A DNA stretch of 42,794 bases, from the NCBI GenBank assembly GCA_022797935.1, contig JAAWLO010000011.1:1-42794 (forward strand), in the 5' to 3' direction. Made by a program: the position numbers and the translations under genes. The stretch comes from Oscillibacter sp. (GTDB lineage Bacteria; Bacillota; Clostridia; Oscillospirales; Oscillospiraceae). Positions 33,768 through 40,235 of this stretch are shown piece after piece (positions within the stretch are counted from its first letter, which is position 1; each line of letters starts with the position of its first letter). The notes below the pieces were generated by a model. The model worked only from the letters and a program-made list of their open reading frames with translations, had not been told where the DNA came from and searched no databases.

Positions 33768-34447
33768 ATGTATCGTATCTTTCTTGTGGAAGATGACGGC
33801 GTGATTGCCGGCGCTGTCCAGCGGCACCTGGAGAGCTGGGGCTATCAGGTCGCCGCCGCGCAGCAGTTTGACCGGATTCTGGAGGAGTTTCAGTCCTTTG
33901 ACCCCCATCTGGTGCTGCTGGATATCTCCCTCCCCTTCTTCAACGGCTATCACTGGTGCCAGGAGATTCGAAAGCGCTCCCAGGTCCCCATCCTCTTCCT
34001 GACCTCCGCCTCCGACAGCGTCAACGTCGTCATGGCTATGCAGATGGGGGGAGACGATCTGCTGGCGAAGCCCTTTGACCTTTCGGTGCTCTCTGCCAAG
34101 GTCCAGGCTATGCTCCGCCGGGCCTACGATTTCGCCCCGCCGCCGGATGTGCTCTCCTGCGGCAGCGCGGCGCTGAATCTCTCCGATGGCACCGTCAGCA
34201 TCCACGGCCAGCGGGTGGAGCTGACAAAAACGAATGGAAGCTTCTTCAGCTCCTGCTGGAGCGAAAGGGCAGCATTGTCAGCCGGGACGCTATGATGACG
34301 GCTCTCTGGGAATCGGACAGCTTTGTGGATGAAAACACGCTCTCCGTCAACGTCAACCGTCTGCGCCGGAAATTGGAAGCCGCCGGTCTTCCGGACTTCA
34401 TTCGTACCCGGAAGGGGGCGGGCTATTTGGTGGAGGAACCGTCATGA
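33768..34447 (+). pseudogene. OmpR-family response regulator, frameshifted at a poly-A run
   Basis: The receiver domain is intact (residues 1-118: acidic pocket ED at 8-10, phospho-Asp52 in VLLDIS, Lys101 in AKPFD). The winged-helix output domain begins at VELTK and then breaks. At 34226-34230 the run is five A; reading on in frame gives TNGSFFSSCWSERAALSAGTL and a stop at 34295. Moving back one base (as if one A were missing) restores EWKLLQLLLERKGSIVSRD through RTRKGAGYLVEEPS to the TGA at 34447, which overlaps the kinase start. It could be a real inactivation, a sequencing or assembly slip in the homopolymer, or rare -1 slippage. The kinase downstream is intact. Confidence 0.85.
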
Positions 34448-35424
34448 GACTTCTGGGCGCATATTTGCTCCGTCAGAAAAAACTGCTGCTTCTTCTGATT
34501 GGGTCCCTGGCCATTTTTGCCGCCGTCTTCTCCCTCTATGATTTGCCTTTGGAGCCGATTTTCTACGCCGCCGTGCTGTGTCTGGTTCTGGGCGCGGCGC
34601 TGTTTGCGGTCAGCTTCGCGCTCTTTCTTCACCGTCACCGGGAATTGGAACGGCTGCTGCCCCTGGTGACGGAAAGGGCGCTGCCCCTGCCGCCTCCCCG
34701 GGGCCTGCTGGAAGCGGATTATCAGGAGCTGCTGCGGACGCTCTCCTCCAACCGGGCCGCCCTGGCCATGGAGACCGCCAACCGTCTTCAGGATATGACG
34801 GACTACTACACTCTCTGGGCCCACCAGATCAAAACGCCCATTGCCGCTATGCACCTGCTTCTCCAGGAATCCCCCCGGCCGGAGCTGGAGGGCGAATTGC
34901 TGAAGATTGAGCAGTATGTAGAAATGGTACTGGGCTACCTCCGCCTGGGCAGCGGAAGCACCGATTATCTTTTCCGCTCCTGCTCTCTGGATGGCCTCGT
35001 CCGCCAGGCAGCGCGAAAATACGCCCGGCTGTTCATTCTGAAAAAAATCGCCCTGGACTTTCAGGAAACCGGGCGGACCGTCCTCACCGATGAGAAATGG
35101 CTGTCCTTTGTTCTGGAGCAGCTGCTGTCCAACGCCGTGAAATACACGCCTTCCGGGGGCCGTGTCCGGGTCTACGGCGACGGGGAAACCCTGGTGATTT
35201 CGGACAACGGCATCGGCATCCAGCCGGAGGACCTGCCCCGGGTGTTCGAAAAGGGCTTCACGGGCTTCAATGGCCGGGAGGACAAGAAGTCCACCGGCAT
35301 AGGCCTCTACCTCTGCCGACAAGTGGCCGACCGGCTGAACCACGGGATTTCCATTACCTCCCGTCCCGGCCAGGGGACCTTGGTGCGGCTGGATTTGTCC
35401 CGGGAACAGCGGCTGAAGGAGTGA
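34444..35424 (+). CDS. BceS-like intramembrane-sensing histidine kinase
   Basis: A 326-aa short kinase. Two helices (about 14-31 and 38-62) with almost no external loop are the hallmark of BceS/GraS-type kinases. The dimerisation domain has YTLWAHQIKTPIAAM with His127. The ATP domain follows: VLEQLLSNAVKYT (N box), ISDNGIGI (G1) and STGIGLYLCRQVADRL (G2). In Bacillus and Staphylococcus such kinases work with a BceAB peptide-antibiotic ABC transporter, but none lies here. Its ATG overlaps the response regulator's TGA (ATGA). The partner regulator is frameshifted, so the signal chain may be broken. Confidence 0.9.
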   Translation: MRLLGAYLLRQKKLLLLLIGSLAIFAAVFSLYDLPLEPIFYAAVLCLVLGAALFAVSFALFLHRHRELERLLPLVTERALPLPPPRGLLEADYQELLRTLSSNRAALAMETANRLQDMTDYYTLWAHQIKTPIAAMHLLLQESPRPELEGELLKIEQYVEMVLGYLRLGSGSTDYLFRSCSLDGLVRQAARKYARLFILKKIALDFQETGRTVLTDEKWLSFVLEQLLSNAVKYTPSGGRVRVYGDGETLVISDNGIGIQPEDLPRVFEKGFTGFNGREDKKSTGIGLYLCRQVADRLNHGISITSRPGQGTLVRLDLSREQRLKE

Positions 35425-35428
35425 CACT

Positions 35429-36349
35429 ATGGCGGTAATTGCAAGACGCATTTCAGCGGAAGAGGACGGGACCACCGTCCGGCACATCCTTCGGTCCAAG
35501 CTCCATTTCTCCGCTCATGCCGTCTCCCGGCTGGCTCACAGCGGAACGCAGGGCATCCGGGTCAACGGAACGCCGGTTCACACTCCCTTCGTTCTCCGGG
35601 CCGGGGACCTTCTGGAAGTGGAAACCAGGGACCAGCGGCCTCCCAGGACGGCAATCCAGCCGGGAAACTGGCCGCTGCCCGTGATCTGGGAGGACGAACA
35701 CCTGCTTGTTGCCGATAAGCCCGCCGGTATGACCGCCCACGCCTCCAACCTCCTGCCGGACACTCCCACCGTGGCTGGGGCGCTGGCCTGGACGCGGGGG
35801 GCGGATTTCATCTTTCACCCGGTAAACCGCCTGGACAAGGGCACCACCGGCCTGATGGTCATTGCCAAAAGCGGCTATGTCCACGACCTTCTTCGCCGCC
35901 AGCTGCACACGGAGGCCTTCCAAAGGGAATACCGGGCGCTTTGTGTAGGCTGCCCGCCCCAGAACCGGGGCGCCGTTGACGCCCCCATTGGCCGGACCGC
36001 CGGCTCTCTCGTGGGGCGAAGCGTTCTGCCCGGCGGCGCACCCGCCGTGTCTCATTACGAGGTCTTGGCCAAGGGAGATGGCCTTTGCCTGCTTCGCCTG
36101 CTGCCCGAGACTGGCCGCACCCACCAGCTGCGGGTCCACATGGCCTATGCGGGCTGCCCTCTGGCGGGAGACTGGCTCTACGGCAGGGAGGACCCAGAGC
36201 TGATTGCCCGGCCCGCCCTTCACTCCTTTGCCCTGTCCCTGAACCACCCCGTCACCGGCCAACAACTTCGGCTGACCGCCCCTCTGCCGGAGGATATGCG
36301 CCGGGTTCTGCGGGAACGGTTTCCGGCGGGGGCTTTTCCGGAAGAATAG
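35429..36349 (+). CDS. RluA-family pseudouridine synthase
   Basis: 306 aa. The N-terminal part has an S4-like RNA-binding segment (about 12-65, GIRVNGTPVHTPFVLRAGD). The catalytic domain (about 85-300) has the family motif HPVNRLDKGTTGLMV, with the catalytic Asp in RLDK, then VSHYEV and GRTHQLRVHMAYAGCPLAGD. It isomerises uridines in rRNA or tRNA; which site (RluC/RluD-like) is not clear. AAGGAG precedes the ATG at 35429, 4 bp after the kinase stop, so it is probably the last gene of the LytTR/two-component transcript. A terminator follows. Confidence 0.92.
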   Translation: MAVIARRISAEEDGTTVRHILRSKLHFSAHAVSRLAHSGTQGIRVNGTPVHTPFVLRAGDLLEVETRDQRPPRTAIQPGNWPLPVIWEDEHLLVADKPAGMTAHASNLLPDTPTVAGALAWTRGADFIFHPVNRLDKGTTGLMVIAKSGYVHDLLRRQLHTEAFQREYRALCVGCPPQNRGAVDAPIGRTAGSLVGRSVLPGGAPAVSHYEVLAKGDGLCLLRLLPETGRTHQLRVHMAYAGCPLAGDWLYGREDPELIARPALHSFALSLNHPVTGQQLRLTAPLPEDMRRVLRERFPAGAFPEE

Positions 36350-36371
36350 AGCACCGCCTTACGATGGAAAA

Positions 36372-36412
36372 CGAGAGAAACCCTTGCCGGGTTTCTCTCG
36401 CAACGCTTTTTC
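36372..36412 (+). terminator. Terminator after the pseudouridine synthase gene
   Basis: CGAGAGAAACCC and GGGTTTCTCTCG form a 12-bp perfect stem with a TTGCC loop; CTTTTTCTC follows after CAACG. Confidence 0.8.
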
Positions 36413-36437
36413 TCTCTCTTCGCTCCAGTTCCGTTAT

Positions 36438-36710
36438 TCAGTCCCCGTCCGGCTCGTCCTCATCCCCGGAGTCCTCCGGCGGCGGCACTTTGTACATCCG
36501 CCAAGCCAGAACCGCCAGGACCGCCGCGCCGCCTCCCAGCACTGACAGACCCAACAGGAATTGATTCCGCGTGGGGCCGTAGGGGTCGCCGGTGAGATAG
36601 GGCTTGGCAATCTGATAGAACAGGTAGAGAAGATACAGAGCCGCCATGCCATAGAATCCCGCCCGATAGCGGGGATTCCCCGGCGGTCTCTGGTCCTTGG
36701 GATTCGGCAT
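36438..36710 (-). CDS. Small two-helix membrane protein (90 aa)
   Basis: I recognise no family. Two hydrophobic segments are seen (about residues 20-36, GFYGMAALYLLYLFYQI, and about 50-70, LLGLSVLGGGAAVLAVLAW), with a basic Pro-rich N-terminus and a very acidic tail (PPPEDSGDEDEPDGD). AGAGAGG precedes the ATG at 36710. It lies about 70 bp downstream of the CD1247-type gene on the same strand and converges on the pseudouridine synthase. Codon use is like its neighbours, supporting a real gene. Confidence 0.7.
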   Translation of the reverse strand: MPNPKDQRPPGNPRYRAGFYGMAALYLLYLFYQIAKPYLTGDPYGPTRNQFLLGLSVLGGGAAVLAVLAWRMYKVPPPEDSGDEDEPDGD

Positions 36711-36779
36711 TGGACACCTCTCTTTCGCTTTTCAACTATGATGAAAAGGACCGGGCGCCCGCCCGGTCCCTGCTGGCGC

Positions 36780-37214
36780 TCAGTCCTCGCCGTCCCCGGC
36801 GGACTCCTCTTCGCCGTCCGCCTCAAACTTCAGCTTTTCGCCGCAGTTGGGGCAGATAACTTCGCCTTCCTCCAGAATGGACTCGTCGAAGAAGATTTCC
36901 TCCTCGCAGACGGGGCAGGTGGTGCCGTAGCACTCCTCGCCGTCCTCCAGGTCGTCCAGCTCGTAGTCCTCGTCAAACTCACTGCCGTCATCTTCGCCGT
37001 AGAGCAGGTCCTCCACGTCCTCCAGGTCATCGCTGACGGCGTCCAGACCGTCGCCCAGCTCTTCCTGCATCTCCTGCATGTCCGCCAGCTCCAGGGAAAT
37101 GTCGTCCAGCACGTCAATCATGGCGGCCAGAAGCTTTCCCTCCTTCTTTTCGGTGTCCAGGTCCATGCCCTCCATCAGGCCCTTCAGATACGCAACCTTC
37201 TCTGTAATTTTCAT
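36780..37214 (-). CDS. CD1247-type acidic zinc-ribbon protein
   Basis: 144 aa. The N-terminal helical part (MKITEKVAYLKGLMEGMDLD) matches the CD1247 N-terminal domain family common in Clostridia. A very acidic middle (about 55-95) leads to a zinc ribbon with CPVC and CPNC knuckles (about 100-125) and an acidic end. The function is unknown. It lies downstream of efp on the same strand, with AAAGGAGG before its ATG. The gap to efp is 114 bp and holds a weak hairpin. Confidence 0.85.
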   Translation of the reverse strand: MKITEKVAYLKGLMEGMDLDTEKKEGKLLAAMIDVLDDISLELADMQEMQEELGDGLDAVSDDLEDVEDLLYGEDDGSEFDEDYELDDLEDGEECYGTTCPVCEEEIFFDESILEEGEVICPNCGEKLKFEADGEEESAGDGED

Positions 37215-37304
37215 CGTAAAAACCTCCTTTAATAAAAATAAATCAGCAATCCCAAGGGAACCACATCCGGCTCCGCGCTTTCCGGGCCGGGTGAGTGATT
37301 CGAA

Positions 37305-37323
37305 GGGGGGACAAAGTCCCCCC
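37305..37323 (-). terminator. Weak hairpin after efp
   Basis: GGGGGGAC paired with GTCCCCCC around AAA, immediately after the efp stop. The T-tract on the minus strand is poor (TTCG), so partial read-through into the CD1247-type gene is likely. Confidence 0.5.
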
Positions 37324-37328
37324 TTACC

Positions 37329-37898
37329 TTACTCTTTGCAGCGGCCCAGGTACTCGCCCGTCCGGGTGTCTACCTGGATTTTCTCGCCCTCATTGATGAA
37401 CAGCGGCACCTGAATCACCGCGCCGGTCTCCAGGGTGGCCTTCTTGGTGACGTTGGTCGCCGTATCACCCTTTACGCCAGGCTCGGTCTCGGTGACCTCC
37501 AGGTCCATGAAGTTGGGCACTTCCACCGTGAACACGCTGCCCTTGTAGCTTACCAGCTTGCAGACCGTGTTCTCCTTCATGAACTTGAAAGCCTCGCCCA
37601 GAACGTCCCGGTTCAGGGGGGACATGTCATAGGTCTCAGGGTCCATGAAGTAATAGAGGTCGCCGTCGTTGTAGCTGTACTCGGCGTCCTTGCGCTCCAC
37701 GCTGGCCTGCTCAAACTTTGCCGTGGGGTTGAAGGACTCCTCGCGGATGGCCCCGGTGATGACGTTCTTATACTTGGTGCGCACAAAAGCCGCGCCCTTG
37801 CCGGGCTTCACGTGCTGGAAGTCCACCACCAGCATGGGCTTGCCTTCCATCTCAAAAATCATACCCTTCCGGAAATCGCCGGCGGAAATTGTTGGCAT
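37329..37898 (-). CDS. efp: Translation elongation factor P
   Basis: 189 aa, three beta-barrel domains. The N-terminal KOW-like domain has [19 protein letters not shown] and the tip loop [10 protein letters not shown], whose Lys is the residue modified in several bacteria. The middle part [11 protein letters not shown] and the C-terminal [25 protein letters not shown] are family signatures. EF-P rescues ribosomes stalled at polyproline. It has its own promoter at 37981-38009 and a hairpin in its leader. No modification enzyme gene is nearby. Confidence 0.97.
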   Translation of the reverse strand: MPTISAGDFRKGMIFEMEGKPMLVVDFQHVKPGKGAAFVRTKYKNVITGAIREESFNPTAKFEQASVERKDAEYSYNDGDLYYFMDPETYDMSPLNRDVLGEAFKFMKENTVCKLVSYKGSVFTVEVPNFMDLEVTETEPGVKGDTATNVTKKATLETGAVIQVPLFINEGEKIQVDTRTGEYLGRCKE

Positions 37899-37933
37899 AG
37901 TCTTGTCCTCCTCACAAAATCAATCAGAGAAAA

Positions 37934-37947
37934 CCTCCCGTGGGAGG
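37934..37947 (-). promoter_or_regulatory. Hairpin in the efp leader
   Basis: CCTCCCGTGGGAGG is an inverted repeat; on the minus strand TTTTCTC follows, as in a weak intrinsic terminator. It lies between the efp promoter and start codon and could attenuate transcription. No ligand-binding aptamer is recognisable. Confidence 0.4.
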
Positions 37948-37980
37948 GACTTTTCTCTTGTCTCAATGATAGCCGTAGCT

Positions 37981-38009
37981 ATTTTATCCCATATCGGCGG
38001 TGATTGCAA
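37981..38009 (-). promoter_or_regulatory. Promoter of efp
   Basis: Minus strand TTGCAA, 17-nt spacer, TAAAAT, about 83 nt upstream of the efp start. Confidence 0.8.
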
Positions 38010-38072
38010 GTATTTTTCCGCCAATTGTCCCCTGTCATACAAAAATATTTTCGTTTACGCCTCTCCAGCGCC

Positions 38073-38101
38073 TTGCGAACCCCCAGCGGCTCTGCTATAC
38101 T
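38073..38101 (+). promoter_or_regulatory. Promoter of the 213-aa membrane-protein gene
   Basis: TTGCGA, 17-nt spacer, TATACT, 46 nt before the ATG at 38148. Confidence 0.7.
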
Positions 38102-38147
38102 GGGGCCGGCAAAATTCTGGAATTCTACAAAAAGAGAGATCTTCGAC

Positions 38148-38789
38148 ATGGTGCAAGTTCCCCTTCGGGCCGTTATGGCCATCGTTCCCGCTTTTATCCT
38201 AGCCTTCGCTCTCCGTATCGGCGCCACCGCCCTGCTGCGGCTTTGCACCAGCAACGTGGCCCATCCCGTTTACATAGAAACGCTGGACCTGGCCGAGGAC
38301 AGCATCGGAAGCGCGCCGGACGAGAACACACCCCAAGCCAAGTCCGTGGCCGACATGGCGTCCATGGATACCTTTTATCTGATTGGCGCAGTGGCCTGGG
38401 ACCGCCCCTGTCTTGCCGGCGGCCAGTGGTACTATGAGGTAGAGATCAAAGAGACCAAACCGGATGACCCGGGATACCGCCTCTATACCACCTTCCTGGC
38501 CCGCATCAACCAGGATGCGCCGGAGCCCCTGGAGACCGGCGGCCGCCGCCTTCCCATAGGCCGCTGGCTTCCCCTGGAGGACCCGGACGGAGAGACGAAG
38601 AAACTGTACAGCCTGGACATCAAGGATCACTACGCCGACATGCTGGGCGATTACGGCCTGCTAATCACCGAGGGCGAATTTCTCACCCAACACCCGGTTT
38701 ACCGCATCCTGGAAATCGGCAGCGGCGCTCTGCTTCTGGTTTCCTTTGGCTGCTTCGCGCTCTTCTTCGAGAGGAAAGGCTGGTTCTGA
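38148..38789 (+). CDS. Hypothetical protein with two terminal membrane helices
   Basis: 213 aa. I recognise no family. A hydrophobic segment lies near the N-terminus (about residues 8-28, MAIVPAFILAFALRIGATAL) and another at the C-terminus (about 188-206, LLLVSFGCFALFF). The soluble middle (about 40-180) has WYYEVEIKE and LPIGRWLPLEDPDGET and looks like a beta-rich extracellular domain. The frame opens upstream at 38004, but that would overlap the promoter at 38073-38101, so the ATG at 38148 is used; its ribosome site (AGAGAG) is modest. It converges on yqeG. Confidence 0.75.
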   Translation: MVQVPLRAVMAIVPAFILAFALRIGATALLRLCTSNVAHPVYIETLDLAEDSIGSAPDENTPQAKSVADMASMDTFYLIGAVAWDRPCLAGGQWYYEVEIKETKPDDPGYRLYTTFLARINQDAPEPLETGGRRLPIGRWLPLEDPDGETKKLYSLDIKDHYADMLGDYGLLITEGEFLTQHPVYRILEIGSGALLLVSFGCFALFFERKGWF

Positions 38790-38820
38790 ATCCCCATGTC
38801 CCAAGCCGGGATTCTTCGCC

Positions 38821-39324
38821 CTACTTCTGCCGGAAGCGGCAGAGGGCCTTAAAAGGCGCCTGGAGGGCGTGCAGCACCTTCTGCCACAGCGTTGCCGCGC
38901 CGCCCAGAGGCTCTACCATCAGCGCCCATACCCCTGCCCGGTTGGCCGCCAGCATGTCTGTCAGCAGTTTGTCCCCCAGCATGGCCGTATGGGTCCGGTC
39001 TGCTCCCGCCCGGGCCATGGCTGCTTCCAGGCCCCGGGTGGAGGGCTTTCCCGCGTGGCCCTGGAAGGGGATGCCCAGGTCCGCGCAGAATTCCGTCACC
39101 CGCTGGCCGGAACGGTTATTGGAGACAATCATCACCTGAATGCCGGCCTCTTTCATCTCCGCTATCCACGCCCGCAGGGCCGGGTCCGGACGGCGGACAG
39201 ACTTGGGCGCCAGGGTGAAATCCAAATCGCTGAGCAAAAGCGTTATACCCGCCTGCCGGAGCATCTCCGGCGTTACGTCCCGGTAATGCTGGAACAACCG
39301 GGCCGGTATCAGGGAAAGGGGCAT
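38821..39324 (-). CDS. yqeG: YqeG-family HAD-superfamily phosphatase
   Basis: 167 aa. The HAD motif I is SDLDFTLAP (nucleophile Asp in DLDFT), motif II is MIVSNN, and MLGDKLLTDMLAANRAGV supplies the late Lys/Asp. YqeG proteins are conserved in Firmicutes, often near ribosome-assembly genes in Bacillus, and are thought to dephosphorylate an unknown substrate. The frame extends well upstream, but the ATG at 39324 follows GAGGAGG. It is divergent from the 259-aa gene at 39415. Confidence 0.9.
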   Translation of the reverse strand: MPLSLIPARLFQHYRDVTPEMLRQAGITLLLSDLDFTLAPKSVRRPDPALRAWIAEMKEAGIQVMIVSNNRSGQRVTEFCADLGIPFQGHAGKPSTRGLEAAMARAGADRTHTAMLGDKLLTDMLAANRAGVWALMVEPLGGAATLWQKVLHALQAPFKALCRFRQK

Positions 39325-39414
39325 AGGCTGCGGCCTCCTCGCATAGTATTGGATGAATTGCTGTCGGACCTCCGGCAAAACCGCCGGACCGTTCGTTTTT
39401 AGGGGGAGAGGAAT

Positions 39415-40194
39415 TTGCAAATTTACTTGGCCGCAACGCCGGAGTCCTCCCAGGAGGCCCAGAAGTTCTGCCGGAATCTGGCCCATGTGGCCTACCGCAT
39501 TGGGGAGGACTCCGTCCTGCTGCGGCAGAGTCTTCTGCTTCAGACTCGCGGCGGGCTTCTCTGCGTCAGCGACCGGGACGCCCCCTTCATCGACCGGCCG
39601 GAAGCCCTGCGGGACGCCGTTCTGCGGGAGTGCGGACGGCGGACCTACAGCGGCGTGCTGCTGGACTTTGAGGAAGCCCCCAGGCAGGACCGTCTCGCCT
39701 TCGCCGCCGCCCTGGGCAGCGCTCTGGCCGCCTCCCGGCGGGCGCTCTATCTGCCCGAGTCCTACGCCAGAGCCGCTCAGAACGCGGTCCTGCTTCTCTG
39801 CACCGCCATCTCCGGCGGCAGCTTCTCCCAATACCTTCAGGAATCCGCCGCCCGCTATGGCGGAGCCAGCCGGTTGGCTTTGGACGTTCAGCGGCTGCGG
39901 ATGGATTTCCGCCTTCCCGCCCACTCCGGGGAGGGAGATTCCCTTTCTTCCTCTGCCCTCGAGGCGCTTTTGAAGGACGCCAGCCCCTTTTTCTCCCAGG
40001 ACCTCTGCGCCCGGTATTTCACGTATACCCAGGATGGCTGCGCCCACTTCGTCCTCTTTGACGACGCCGGTACCCTCAACCAGAAGCTCCGTTTGGGGAC
40101 CGGTATGGGATTCGCCGCCGCTTTCTTCATGTGGCCCGAGGTACAGGACATTGCCGCGCCTCTCTTTGAGCCCTGGCGGGGCCGGGGAAAATAA
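39415..40194 (+). CDS. GH18-like hypothetical protein (259 aa)
   Basis: No firm family. The stretch YSGVLLDFEEAPRQDR near residue 80 resembles the DxxDxE strand of GH18 chitinase-like TIM barrels, but only part of the acidic motif is kept, so it may be a degenerate or non-catalytic barrel. There is no signal peptide, so a cytoplasmic protein is likely. The start is TTG, with GGGGGAGAGG just before it. It is divergent from yqeG and ends at a strong hairpin shared with the convergent kinase gene. Codon use is like its neighbours. Confidence 0.65.
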   Translation: MQIYLAATPESSQEAQKFCRNLAHVAYRIGEDSVLLRQSLLLQTRGGLLCVSDRDAPFIDRPEALRDAVLRECGRRTYSGVLLDFEEAPRQDRLAFAAALGSALAASRRALYLPESYARAAQNAVLLLCTAISGGSFSQYLQESAARYGGASRLALDVQRLRMDFRLPAHSGEGDSLSSSALEALLKDASPFFSQDLCARYFTYTQDGCAHFVLFDDAGTLNQKLRLGTGMGFAAAFFMWPEVQDIAAPLFEPWRGRGK

Positions 40195-40209
40195 ACCGCC
40201 ACAGCCTCA

Positions 40210-40235
40210 GCGCCGTGAACTACCGTTCACGGCGC
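40210..40235 (+). terminator. Terminator between convergent genes
   Basis: GCGCCGTGAAC and GTTCACGGCGC form a perfect 11-bp stem with a TACC loop, followed by TTCTTTCTCC on plus. The stop of the minus-strand kinase gene (40227) lies inside the hairpin. Confidence 0.8.

Noticed and set aside
34221-34240. Programmed -1 frameshift in the response regulator
   Set aside because: The run is CAAAAAC with codons ACA AAA ACG, not a standard X-XXY-YYZ slippery heptamer, and no strong downstream stem was evident. A mutation or sequencing slip is more likely.
38821-40047. Long N-terminal extension of YqeG (408-aa frame)
   Set aside because: The extension is antisense to the gene at 39415; a strong ribosome site precedes the ATG at 39324 and gives a normal-length YqeG.
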